Below are positions 9,200 to 17,887 of a stretch of DNA of 64,000 bases, one piece after another. The notes beneath the pieces are model-generated. The model worked only from the letters and a program-made list of their open reading frames with translations. It was not told the origin of the DNA and made no database searches. Made by a program: the position numbers and the translations under genes. This stretch comes from Nordella sp. HKS 07 (GTDB lineage: Bacteria; Pseudomonadota; Alphaproteobacteria; Rhizobiales; Aestuariivirgaceae), in assembly GCF_011046735.1 (NCBI RefSeq), contig NZ_CP049258.1:7024001-7088000 (forward strand), written 5' to 3'. Position 1 is the first letter of the stretch; every line of letters begins with the position of its first letter.

Positions 9200-10561
9200 A
9201 TGAATACGCCTTTCAGCATTTGCGGCACGGCCTTTCATGCACCGCGCCGGGGCGAAGTGGAGATATTGGCTGATGCGCTGATCGAAATCAGCGCCGACGG
9301 CGGTATCGCCGAGATCGTAGAGTCCGATCATCCGCACTATCAGGAGAGAAAATCGGCCACGGCCCGCTCCGGTGATCTGCACGTTCTGGCTGAAGGCCAG
9401 TATCTCCTGCCCGGCTTCGTTGACCTGCATATCCATGCCCCACAATTCCCGCAGCTCGGCAAGGCGCTCGACGCCCCGCTGGCGGACTGGCTGCAGAAAT
9501 ACACCTTCCCGCTCGAGGCCCGCTATGCCGAGCGGAAATTCGCGGCCACAGCCTATGACAGTCTCGTCGGCACCCTCCTCGCCAATGGCACGACGACGGC
9601 GGTCTATTTCGCCACCCGCCATCTGGAAGGGAGCCTGGTCCTCGCCGAGACCTGCCTCGGCAAGGGCCAGCGCGCCGTGGTCGGGCGCGTCGCCATGGAC
9701 GACGAGCGGCAATGCCCCGATTATTATCGCGATGCCTCACCCGATGAGGGCATCGACCTCACCCGGCAATTCATCCATCGCTTGCGGGCACTTCCCGGCA
9801 ACGAGAAAGCGCTGGTCAGGCCTGCCGTCACACCGCGCTTCATTCCAAGCTGCAGCGACCGTCTGCTGGCGGGACTGGGCGAACTCCTGTCGGTGGAAGC
9901 GTGCCACATGCAGACCCATTGCTCGGAAAGCGACTGGGCGCATGGCTATGTGCTAGAGCGCTTCGGCCGGAGCGACACCGAGATGCTCGCCGAATTCGGG
10001 CTGCTCACGCGCCGGAGCATCCTCGCCCATGCCAATCTCATGGGCGGGAGCGACTTCGATCTGCTCCAGGCCAAGGGGTCTGGGATCGCCCACTGTCCTC
10101 TTTCAAACTTCTACTTCGCCAATGCCGTCTTGCCCTTGCGCCGCGTGCTCGATCAGGGTCTCCATGTCGGCCTCGGCACCGACATATCGGGCGGCCATAG
10201 CCCCTCGATCCTCGACAACTGCCGCCATGCAATGACAGCCGCTCGCGCACTTCATGATGGCGTCGACGGACGGATCGCGGCGGCGAAGCGTGGTGCTGCA
10301 CCAGCACGCATCACGCCCAGCGAGGCCTTTTGGCTTGCCACCGCCGGCGGCGGCGAGGCCCTCGACCTCCCCATCGGTCTCTTCCGCAAGGGCTTGCGCT
10401 TCGATGCGATGGTGGTCGATATCAACGCCCCTCACTCGAACATCGCGCGCGCCGACAATGACGGCCCGCCCGACATCTTTGAGAAGATCCTGTGCAATGC
10501 CGGGCGGCCCAACATCACCTCGGTCTGGGTGGAAGGCCGCCTCGTTCACCGGTTGAGCTAA
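9200..10561 (+). CDS. guaD: Guanine deaminase
   Basis: The 453-residue amidohydrolase has the metal-binding H-x-H in DLHIHAPQFPQLG, QTHCSES and LAHAN with the further histidines, the active-site HCPLSN, and GTDISGG with the aspartate. PQFPQLGKALDAPLADWLQKYTFP is characteristic of guanine deaminases as opposed to other amidohydrolases. It converts guanine to xanthine and ammonia. GGAG lies 7 bases before ATG. It is divergent from the nucleobase permease, which suggests a purine salvage and nitrogen-release pair. Its TAA touches the TAG of a transposase remnant on the other strand. Confidence 0.93.
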   Translation: MNTPFSICGTAFHAPRRGEVEILADALIEISADGGIAEIVESDHPHYQERKSATARSGDLHVLAEGQYLLPGFVDLHIHAPQFPQLGKALDAPLADWLQKYTFPLEARYAERKFAATAYDSLVGTLLANGTTTAVYFATRHLEGSLVLAETCLGKGQRAVVGRVAMDDERQCPDYYRDASPDEGIDLTRQFIHRLRALPGNEKALVRPAVTPRFIPSCSDRLLAGLGELLSVEACHMQTHCSESDWAHGYVLERFGRSDTEMLAEFGLLTRRSILAHANLMGGSDFDLLQAKGSGIAHCPLSNFYFANAVLPLRRVLDQGLHVGLGTDISGGHSPSILDNCRHAMTAARALHDGVDGRIAAAKRGAAPARITPSEAFWLATAGGGEALDLPIGLFRKGLRFDAMVVDINAPHSNIARADNDGPPDIFEKILCNAGRPNITSVWVEGRLVHRLS

Positions 10562-10716
10562 TTAACGCGCAGCCGTAGGCGTATAGATCCAAGCTGGACA
10601 AATGCGAGTTCGTTGGCCGCGAACTTATCATAGTGCGTTGCCCCACGGCGACAGTCCTTTATCTTATTGAAGAGCCGCTCACTCAAGTTGCGATCTCGAT
10701 AAAAATACGAAGGTTC
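10558..10716 (-). pseudogene. IS5-family transposase remnant (C-terminal end only)
   Basis: On the minus strand, FYRDRNLSERLFNKIKDCRR and ATHYDKFAANELAFVQL read like the last 50 residues of IS5-type ORF B transposases, which typically have RNL.ERFFNK.K..RR.ATRYDK. The DDE domain N-terminal to this is absent, and no inverted repeats were found. The fragment lies between guaD and the fusion transporter and reaches into a spuriously extended frame of the latter. Confidence 0.7.
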
Positions 10717-10788
10717 ATCCGTCGATGCCGAGATCGTGTTATGATCTTGCATTCGCTTGGGGGCATTCAAGCCAGGCTGGAGGTAGGG

Positions 10789-13700
10789 ATGGTATCAGTC
10801 TCGGGAGCTAGCGGACGGGCACTCCTATCCGCCGTTCCCATGACGCGTATTGGTCACCTTGTCCTCAGCGGATTTTTGATCGCCACGGCCAACACATTTG
10901 GTTCGTCACTGGCAGCTGCGCAGTTCCTATCGTCCCAAGGGGGGCAAGGAATTGCGACTTATTACATTGTTTTCGCACTGGTTTCGATACCGGCTTGGGC
11001 GATCTATTCTCGGTTCATAGACCGGGGCAGCCGTGCCGCCTTGCTACAGCGCTATCTGCTCGTCATGGCGCTTGCGACCGCGCTGCTGATCGCTATCAGC
11101 TACCAGGGGGGAGTGATTGCGGTCTACGCGCTCTATGTCGGCATCAGCATGTTGGAACAGCTTCTGTTCAGTCTCTACATGGTGATGCTGACCGACTATC
11201 TGACGGCGCGTGAGATGACTCGCTATTCGACGCGCGTGACAGTTTCACTATCTGCGGGCGCCATGGTGGGCGGCCTTCTCGCGGGAGTGCTGGCGGATCG
11301 CATCATCCTTTTCTGGTTGCTGTTCGGCATGCCTTTCATGCTGATGGGCTGCTTCGCTCATCTTGTGTGGCTGGCGCGGCGCTGGCGGCCCGCCGGCGAG
11401 TGGGCCGCAATGGGCGAAGGCTCGGTTCGCGACAGCCTGCTGGGCATCGGTCGCATCCTTCGCAGAGTGGGCATCGCCGCGCTGTTGTCGGTGGCCGTGT
11501 TCCTCAACATAGCCACGCAGTGTGTGAGCGAGTACATGGTTTTCGGCATCTACGCCAAGGAGTTTCCAGACGAGCAGGCGCTGGCTTCGTTCTTCGGTCT
11601 CATGAGTGGCGCACTCAATCTTGCCGCGGTGTTGATCGGATTGGGGTTAACCGGCCCGTTGATGCGTCGGCTTGGCGTTGCCCGGATGAACTTGTTCTTT
11701 CCCGTCTCGCTGGCGATCAGTTTCATCGTCATGCTGGCCAGTCCGGTTCTGGTGGTCGCGATGTTCGCACATGTTGTCTATGACGGCTTCTCGAACAATG
11801 TCGACGCGCCGGTGATGGCGGTCAACTACAATGCCGTTCCGGCGCGTTTCGTGGGTCAAATCCGGGTTTTCAACGATAGCCTTATCTATCCAATCGCGCT
11901 CGCCGCCTCTGGACTGGTCATCCTGCTGGTCGACGCGCAGACGGGTTTCTTCGGCGTTGGCGTTCTCGGTATCCTCCTCAGCGCCGTATTCGTTTCCGTC
12001 GGCTGGGCGCTGGGACGGCGATATATGAGCGGCCTGATCGGCATCCTGAAGGAAGGCACGGTTGATCTCGCCCGAGCGAGCTTCATGGCGAACGAAGCGC
12101 CCAAGGTCGCGCTTCGGCAGCAGACCGCGCTTGATGCAATGCTGAGAAGCGACGACCCGACCACCGCCGACTTTGCGTTGCGCATTGTCGCCAATGCCAA
12201 CATCGCTCCTTTTCGCGATGCGTTGGTCAGGCGCTTGATGACTGCCGGCGATCAAGCAGTCACTGTGCTGGCGCGGGCGGGTGATCGACATGCCGAAACG
12301 CTGCTTGCGCTCTGGCCCGAGGCCGATGCGCCGCTTCGCATGCGGATTGCCCAATATCTCACCGCGGTCGGCCGTGATCTGCCGGCCGATCTCGAGGCCT
12401 CGCCGATTTCCGCCGCGCTGGCGCTGGCGGGAGAAAGCAGGCATTCGCCGGAAAGTGTGCAGAGGCTTTCAGACCTGGCGAGCGCGTCCCAGGAAGTCGC
12501 AGAGGCTCTGCTCCCGGTCCTCGCGGCGCGGCACGATATGGCAGCCGTCCCAGTGCTCATAGCGATCGCGCGGACCCATCCCGGGCTGGAAGACGCGGCG
12601 ATCCGGGCGATTGCGGATGTTCCAATAGCGAGTGCGAGCGGCCTTGGTCTTCCTGATGTACTCATAGAGGCAGCCATTGAGTCGAAGTTCGCCAGCCGCA
12701 GAGCGATTGGATACCGACTGGCGGCACTCGGACAATGGCCGGTCGGAAAACTCGCTGAAGGGCTTTCGGATCGTGATGCCCAGGTTCGCCAGTCTGCAAT
12801 CGCGGCGCTTAATGGACAAGCGGGGGTCGTCGCGGTTCTAAGTGAAAAATTATCTGACGAAAGTGCTCCAACGCGACTGGCGGCCATTGACTGCCTGGGC
12901 CGAGAGGGCGCGACGGAGGTCTTGTTTGATTACCTCCAAAGCCGTGCCTTTCCGCGGATCGCGGCTTACCGGATGTTGCGCAAGTGGTTGCCGCGAGAAA
13001 GCACAACTTGGATCGAAATTGCCCGACTCGCCATGGCCGAAGCCGATCATCAGGCGGTCGAGGAGGTGCTGCAGACACTCGCGGCCCTGGGCCACGACGA
13101 GACTGTGCGATACATCCGCCGATTCATGGACGCGAGTGATGGGCGCATGCGCGCGCGCGCGACCGAGGCAATTTCAGCCTTCGACGAGCGCAAATTGGTG
13201 ACGCCGCTTCTGCCGCTGCTCGATGAAGCCACAATAGGGCCCACAAAGCAGTTGCCCCTCACATCGATTGTCGCTCAGATGAAGACTTCTCCGTCTCCAT
13301 GGATGCGGCGTGCAGCCACTCTGGCAGAATCGGAGGGAACCCACATGTCGTCCGACGAACTGGGCCTGCTCGACCGTTTGCTGTTCTTGCGAAAAGTTCC
13401 GGTCTTCGAGAGTTGCTCGCTTGATGATCTCTATGCGATCCACCTGGTTTTGACGAGCGTCAAATTCCGCGACGGCGAGACAATCATGAAAGAGGGAGAC
13501 CAGGGTGAGCAGCTTTTCGTGCTTCTCGAGGGTAACGCAAAGGTGGGCAGCACCGCGGCTTCGCGGTTCGTTGAGTTTGCGCGGTTGAATCCGGGAGCTG
13601 CCTTTGGCGAGATGGCTTTGTTCGGCGATGGCATCCGCACTGCCGACGTAATCGCAATCGGGAACGTCACTTGCCTCGTGCTTGAGCGATCGCATTTCGA

Positions 13701-13821
13701 AGACCTGACTAGACAGCAGCCGGGCATATTGGTGCAAATCTGTCGCCTGTTCGGCAGTCGGCTGCGAGCCGCGAACAAAGGAAATGACGCATTGCAAGCG
13801 AGCGAGCAAACTACGCGCTAG
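10789..13821 (+). CDS. MFS/Npt-like membrane transporter fused to HEAT repeats and a cyclic nucleotide-binding domain
   Basis: The 1010-residue protein has three parts. Residues about 20-430 are a polytopic membrane domain of the MFS or nucleotide-transporter (Npt1/Npt2-like) type, with about 12 hydrophobic segments. Residues about 450-850 are helical HEAT-like repeats (DRDAQVRQSAIAALNG, SAPTRLAAIDCLG). Residues about 870-990 are a cNMP-binding fold (KVPVFESCSLDDL, DGETIMKEGDQGEQLFVLLEG, GAAFGEMALFGDGIRTADVIA). I use ATG 10789 because GGAGGT stands just upstream; the frame is open from 10633, across transposase remnant DNA. The cNMP domain lacks a clear RSA-type phosphate site (GIRTADV instead), so ligand binding is uncertain. 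The transported substrate is unknown. Confidence 0.85.
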   Translation: MVSVSGASGRALLSAVPMTRIGHLVLSGFLIATANTFGSSLAAAQFLSSQGGQGIATYYIVFALVSIPAWAIYSRFIDRGSRAALLQRYLLVMALATALLIAISYQGGVIAVYALYVGISMLEQLLFSLYMVMLTDYLTAREMTRYSTRVTVSLSAGAMVGGLLAGVLADRIILFWLLFGMPFMLMGCFAHLVWLARRWRPAGEWAAMGEGSVRDSLLGIGRILRRVGIAALLSVAVFLNIATQCVSEYMVFGIYAKEFPDEQALASFFGLMSGALNLAAVLIGLGLTGPLMRRLGVARMNLFFPVSLAISFIVMLASPVLVVAMFAHVVYDGFSNNVDAPVMAVNYNAVPARFVGQIRVFNDSLIYPIALAASGLVILLVDAQTGFFGVGVLGILLSAVFVSVGWALGRRYMSGLIGILKEGTVDLARASFMANEAPKVALRQQTALDAMLRSDDPTTADFALRIVANANIAPFRDALVRRLMTAGDQAVTVLARAGDRHAETLLALWPEADAPLRMRIAQYLTAVGRDLPADLEASPISAALALAGESRHSPESVQRLSDLASASQEVAEALLPVLAARHDMAAVPVLIAIARTHPGLEDAAIRAIADVPIASASGLGLPDVLIEAAIESKFASRRAIGYRLAALGQWPVGKLAEGLSDRDAQVRQSAIAALNGQAGVVAVLSEKLSDESAPTRLAAIDCLGREGATEVLFDYLQSRAFPRIAAYRMLRKWLPRESTTWIEIARLAMAEADHQAVEEVLQTLAALGHDETVRYIRRFMDASDGRMRARATEAISAFDERKLVTPLLPLLDEATIGPTKQLPLTSIVAQMKTSPSPWMRRAATLAESEGTHMSSDELGLLDRLLFLRKVPVFESCSLDDLYAIHLVLTSVKFRDGETIMKEGDQGEQLFVLLEGNAKVGSTAASRFVEFARLNPGAAFGEMALFGDGIRTADVIAIGNVTCLVLERSHFEDLTRQQPGILVQICRLFGSRLRAANKGNDALQASEQTTR

Positions 13822-14115
13822 GTTCAGATCAGTCCGCGCTTCGCGAGGTTGCGCATCAGATGGCTCACGGCGGGCGTTCACGGCTGCGCCGCATGCGGTT
13901 GGTGAGGCTGCCGAGCCCAGGCGTGGCGATGGTGACGATATCGCCTTCCTTGTGAGTGAAGCCGTTGCCCTCGTGTCGCGCTCCTCGACGGGCGCAAACA
14001 TCGTGCATAGGAACAGCACGAAACCGTCCGAATACTGATGATGCTTGCCGATCGTCTGGCCGACGATGCCGGCGGGATCACGGCCGATTATGGCGATCGA
14101 CGACGAGCCCTTGAG
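13822..14115 (-). pseudogene. Degenerate partial copy of the 3' end of the FAH-family gene at 15610-16797
   Basis: This stretch aligns directly, in the same orientation, with 15608-15915, the 3' end of the intact FAH-family gene. Compared with that copy it lacks about 13 bases near 13870 and one base near 13970, so the frame is broken. The readable part gives TLKGSSSIAIIGRDPAGIVG and IGKHHQYSDGFVLFL. It ends abruptly near 14115, before the end of the aspartokinase gene. Together with the intact copy it brackets lysC. Confidence 0.85.
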
Positions 14116-14180
14116 CGTAGAGGTGGAGTCTATTGGCGCGGAGACCGTGGCCAACTCGCCTGCCAGAAAACCTACACGGA

Positions 14181-15404
14181 TCAAGGAACGCGTGGCGCTC
14201 CAGATTCAATGAAGTGCGCGTGGAGCGCGCGCGAGGCTCGGGCGACGTCAGCGTCGGGCACCATCCACGTGATGCGGAACGACGAGGTTGAAATCCCGCT
14301 GTGCGGGATTTCTGCACGGCGCAGCACCGACAACCCCGCACGCACGTTCGCGTAGGTGGCGTTGATGCCGGCGCCGATCGCGCTCACCGCGCCGAGGCCG
14401 CTGATGAACGTGACGCGATCGCCGAAGCGTGCGTGCATGGCCCGTTGCACGCCCTCGGCGTCGTGGAGGTTCTCGCGCGACACGACCAGCGCGGCGTGGG
14501 CGGTATTGGTGGGCACGTGCAGCTGCTTTCCAGCCACGTGATGCTCGTCGAGGGCGGTGAGCAGACTCTCGGCGCCTGCATCAGATTCGACCACGAGCAC
14601 GTCTCGCTCGCTCGCGACGCCGACAACGGTGCCCGGCATCCGAGGCGGATTCTTTCGGACAACGGTGCCATCGGCGGACGGATCGGCGCCCGGCAAGGGA
14701 CCGCTCGTCGCGCGGGCGTATATCGCGATGCCTCGCTCCTTGGCGAATTCGACGGCCTGGGCGTTCAGGACCTTCGCTCCCGACTCGGCCATCTCCTGCG
14801 TTTCCTCGTAGGAGAGCGTGCCGATGCGCCGTGCCTCCGGTACGACCCGAGGGTCGGCGGAGTAGACGCCGTCGACGTCCGAGCAGATCTCGCAATATTC
14901 CGCGTCGAGCGCGGCGGCCATCGCGACCGCGGTCGTATCGCTGCCGCCCCGGCCGAGCGTCGTCACCTCTCTCCGGTACGACACGCCCTGAAAACCCGCG
15001 ACGACGACGATCTTGCCGCGTGCCAGCTCGTCCTGGACGCGATACGGCCTCACTTCGATGATGCGCGCGTCAATGTGCCGATCGTTGGTGATGATGCCCG
15101 ACTGGCTGCCCGTAAAGCTGATGGCGTTGCCACCCAGTTCACGGATGGCCATCGAGAGCAGCGCCATAGAGATGCGCTCGCCCGCGGTCAGCAGCATGTC
15201 GAGTTCGCGACGATCGGGGGCCGCGGAAATCTGCTTGGCCATGCCGAGCAGCTCGTCGGTCGTATCGCCCATCGCCGACACCACCACGACGACGTCGTGC
15301 CCCGCTTTCTTCGTGCGCACGACACGCTCGGCGACGAGGCGCAATTTCTGCAAGTCAGCGACGCTGCTTCCGCCGTACTTCTGGACAACGATGGCCATGG
15401 CCAT
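14181..15404 (-). CDS. lysC: Aspartokinase, probably acquired horizontally
   Basis: The enzyme phosphorylates L-aspartate, the entry to lysine, threonine and methionine synthesis. The kinase domain shows [38 protein letters not shown] and [13 protein letters not shown]. Two ACT regulatory domains follow ([15 protein letters not shown] and [17 protein letters not shown]). I start at ATG 15404; ATG 15398 is equally possible. The sequence resembles the type of Gram-positives, Acidobacteriota and related phyla ([16 protein letters not shown]) rather than the usual alphaproteobacterial MKFGGTSVA type. The A-rich upstream DNA (15420-15480, GAAAAACGAAGAA words) differs from its surroundings. Confidence 0.92.
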   Translation of the reverse strand: MAMAIVVQKYGGSSVADLQKLRLVAERVVRTKKAGHDVVVVVSAMGDTTDELLGMAKQISAAPDRRELDMLLTAGERISMALLSMAIRELGGNAISFTGSQSGIITNDRHIDARIIEVRPYRVQDELARGKIVVVAGFQGVSYRREVTTLGRGGSDTTAVAMAAALDAEYCEICSDVDGVYSADPRVVPEARRIGTLSYEETQEMAESGAKVLNAQAVEFAKERGIAIYARATSGPLPGADPSADGTVVRKNPPRMPGTVVGVASERDVLVVESDAGAESLLTALDEHHVAGKQLHVPTNTAHAALVVSRENLHDAEGVQRAMHARFGDRVTFISGLGAVSAIGAGINATYANVRAGLSVLRRAEIPHSGISTSSFRITWMVPDADVARASRALHAHFIESGAPRVP

Positions 15405-15567
15405 CAGCCTAACGCATTGAAACGAAAAACGAAGAATGAAAACGAAGAACGAAAATCGAACAACGAATAAATTGGAATACACGCGTTTCTATGCCGACAT
15501 CGTAGCGCGGGATGCATTTGCCGATCCGGGTGCGCTCCAAAATATTGATCCCGCGCGAATCCTTTTC

Positions 15568-15589
15568 GGCGAAGTGAGTCCACTTCGCC
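15568..15589. repeat. Perfect hairpin downstream of the FAH-family gene
   Basis: GGCGAAGTG and CACTTCGCC form a 9-bp stem around a 4-base loop, about 20 bases past the minus-strand stop of the FAH-family gene. No run of T follows in that direction, so it may be a weak terminator or a palindromic repeat. It sits close to the right junction of the putative lysC insertion. Confidence 0.5.
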
Positions 15590-15609
15590 GTGATGCGCGC
15601 TAGTCTAGT

Positions 15610-16797
15610 TCAGATCAGACCACGCTTCGCCAGGTTGCGCATCAGGTGGCTTACCCCGAATGTCCAGGGCGGGCATTCATGGCTGCGCCGCATGCGGTTG
15701 GTGAGACTGCCGAGCCTGGGTGTGGCGATGGTGACGATATCGCCTTCCTTGTGAGTGAAGCCCTTGCCCTTCGTGTCGCGGTCCTCGACAGGCGCGAACA
15801 TCGTGCCGAGGAACAGCACGAAACCGTCCGGATACTGATGATGCTTGCCGATCGTCTGGCCGACGATGTCGGCGGGATCGCGGCTGATCATGGCGATCGA
15901 TGACGAGCCCTTGAGGGTGAAGCCCTCCGGCCCCTTGACCTCGAGCGTGACGGTTGCCTGGCGCACATCGTCAAGGCTGAAGCTTTCATCGAAGAAGCGC
16001 AGGAACGGGCCGACCGCGCATGAGGCATTGTTGTCCTTCGCCTTGGAAAGCAGCAGCGCCGAGCGGCCCTCGACGTCGCGCAGATTGATGTCATTGCCGA
16101 GCGTGGCGGCGACGATCTTGCCCGCCGAGGAGACGGCGAGCACCACTTCTGGCTCCGGATTGTTCCAGGTCGACATCGCATGCAGCCCGCCATCGGCACC
16201 TGGCCCGACGGAGGACATGACCTGCGCCTTGGTGAAGACCTCGGCATCCGGGCCGATGCCCACTTCGAGATACTGGCTCCAGGCGCCTTGCGCGATGAGC
16301 GTCTCCTTGAGCCGCATCGCCTGCGGCGAGCCGGGCTTGAGCTTCTTCAGATCGTCGCCGACCAGTTCCTTCACGCTCTTGCGGATCTCGGCCGCGGCAG
16401 TGTAGTCGCCGCGCGCGCGTTCCTCGATCACGCGCTCGAGCATCGAGATGGCGAAGGTCACGCCCGCCGCCTTCACCGCCTGGAGATCGACCGGCGCGAG
16501 GAGCCACGGCCGCGCCGCATCGCGCGTGTCGGGCGCGGTATTGGCGAGGATGTCGGCGAGCTTGCCGACGGATTCGCCCTTGGCCAGGCGCAGCGCCTTG
16601 GCCGGATCGGCGGCTTCGCAGAGATCACGCATGGTCGGGAAGGCTGCGCTGATATCGACGACCTTGTCGCCTCTGATGGCCACGACGGAAGGCCCCGCTG
16701 CGTCGGGCCGCCAGATACGTCCGGCGAGCGCCGCTTGTGCATGATCGGCCGGCAGGACTGTTTCAGATGTCAAATGATCGTTCAGGGAAAGGGTCAT
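15610..16797 (-). CDS. Fumarylacetoacetate hydrolase family protein, XylX-like (2-keto-3-deoxy-pentonate dehydratase type)
   Basis: The 395-residue protein belongs to the FAH superfamily. It resembles Caulobacter XylX (2-keto-3-deoxy-D-xylonate dehydratase) along its length: VDLQAVKAAGVTFAISMLERVIEE, WSQYLEVGIGPDAEVF, TWNNPEPEVVL, GNDINLRDVEGRSALLLSKAKDNNAS, HHQYPDGFVLFLGTMFAP and a C-terminal PWTFGVSHLMRNLAKRGL. The metal-binding glutamates of the FAH fold lie in NNPEPEVVL. No other pentose-pathway gene is adjacent, so the substrate is inferred. Its 3' 300 bases exist a second time, degenerate, at 13822-14115. Confidence 0.85.
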   Translation of the reverse strand: MTLSLNDHLTSETVLPADHAQAALAGRIWRPDAAGPSVVAIRGDKVVDISAAFPTMRDLCEAADPAKALRLAKGESVGKLADILANTAPDTRDAARPWLLAPVDLQAVKAAGVTFAISMLERVIEERARGDYTAAAEIRKSVKELVGDDLKKLKPGSPQAMRLKETLIAQGAWSQYLEVGIGPDAEVFTKAQVMSSVGPGADGGLHAMSTWNNPEPEVVLAVSSAGKIVAATLGNDINLRDVEGRSALLLSKAKDNNASCAVGPFLRFFDESFSLDDVRQATVTLEVKGPEGFTLKGSSSIAMISRDPADIVGQTIGKHHQYPDGFVLFLGTMFAPVEDRDTKGKGFTHKEGDIVTIATPRLGSLTNRMRRSHECPPWTFGVSHLMRNLAKRGLI

Positions 16798-16962
16798 GTG
16801 ATCGTATTTGCGCGTTTAGATTGGACAAAGCTCTTGCCCCTATTGTGCATATTTGTCAGGCAAATGGAACAATGTTGGAAGTTTATGAAATTGCATCTCT
16901 TCGCCATTGCCACTTGCCAGAATCCGCTATAGCGTCGTGCCCTCTTTGGAGACGAAGTTTGC

Positions 16963-17859
16963 ATGCGCATATATTCCAAGGAAGGCTACGCGCCCTTCCG
17001 TGATTATGTTACATGGTACCGCGTAACGGGGGATCCTCAGTCGAAAAAGCCGCCAGTGGTGCTCTTGCACGGCGGCCCGGGTGCTGCCCACGACTATCTC
17101 GACAGCTATAAATTGCTTGCCCGGAACGGCCGTCAGGTCATCCACTATGATCAGCTCGGCTGCGGCAAGTCCACCCTGCTCCCCGACAAGGGCGTCGACT
17201 TCTGGACGCCGCAGCTTTTCGTCGAGGAACTGAACAGCCTCATCGATTTCCTCGGGCTGCGGTCCGCCTATCATGTACTGGGCCAGTCCTGGGGCGGCAT
17301 GCTCGGCGCCGAATTCGGAATCACCCGGCCCAAAGGCTTGAAGTCGCTCACCATTGCCAATTCACCGGCCTCCATGGAGCTGTGGGTTTCCGAAGCGAAC
17401 CGGCTGCGCGCCGAGATGCCGGAGAAGATCCGTGCCGCGCTCGACCGGCATGAGAAGGCCGGCACATTGGCCGATCCCGAATATCTCGATGCGGCCCAGG
17501 CCTTCTATGAACGCCATGTCTGCCGCGTCGTGCCTTTCCCGCCGGAAGTGAAGCGCTCCTTCGACCAGATCGGGCGCAATCCGACGGTCTACAATACGAT
17601 GAACGGTCCCAATGAGTTTTTCGTTATCGGAAGCCTCAGGACCTGGAGCGTCATCGACAAGGTGCATGCCATCAACGTGCCTACCATTGTGATTTCCGGC
17701 CGCTATGACGAAGCGACGCCGGCCGTCGTGCAGCCTTTCGCCGACAATATCAAAGGCGCGCGCTGGGTGATCTTCGAGAGATCGAGCCACCTTCCGCATG
17801 TCGAAGAAACCGAAAAGTGCATGAAGACCGTCGCTTCATTCCTCGACGAGAACGACTAG
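16963..17859 (+). CDS. Proline iminopeptidase family alpha/beta hydrolase
   Basis: The 298-residue hydrolase shows the proline iminopeptidase signature: the oxyanion-hole HGGPGAAHDY near residue 37, YDQLGCGKS, the nucleophile elbow GQSWGGMLGAEF with the catalytic serine, SGRYDEATP with the acid and SSHLPHVEE with the histidine. It releases N-terminal proline (or acts on prolyl amides) in the cytoplasm. It stands 28 bases upstream of a peptide ABC operon, which supports a role in processing imported peptides. The FAH-family gene is divergent, 165 bases away. Confidence 0.88.
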   Translation: MRIYSKEGYAPFRDYVTWYRVTGDPQSKKPPVVLLHGGPGAAHDYLDSYKLLARNGRQVIHYDQLGCGKSTLLPDKGVDFWTPQLFVEELNSLIDFLGLRSAYHVLGQSWGGMLGAEFGITRPKGLKSLTIANSPASMELWVSEANRLRAEMPEKIRAALDRHEKAGTLADPEYLDAAQAFYERHVCRVVPFPPEVKRSFDQIGRNPTVYNTMNGPNEFFVIGSLRTWSVIDKVHAINVPTIVISGRYDEATPAVVQPFADNIKGARWVIFERSSHLPHVEETEKCMKTVASFLDEND

Positions 17860-17887
17860 AAACAACGATAAATTAGGGAGACGTCCA

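Noticed and set aside
13174-14184. 336-codon minus-strand frame crossing the fusion-transporter gene
   Set aside because: Only its first 70 codons match the FAH-family end; the rest is antisense to the transporter gene.
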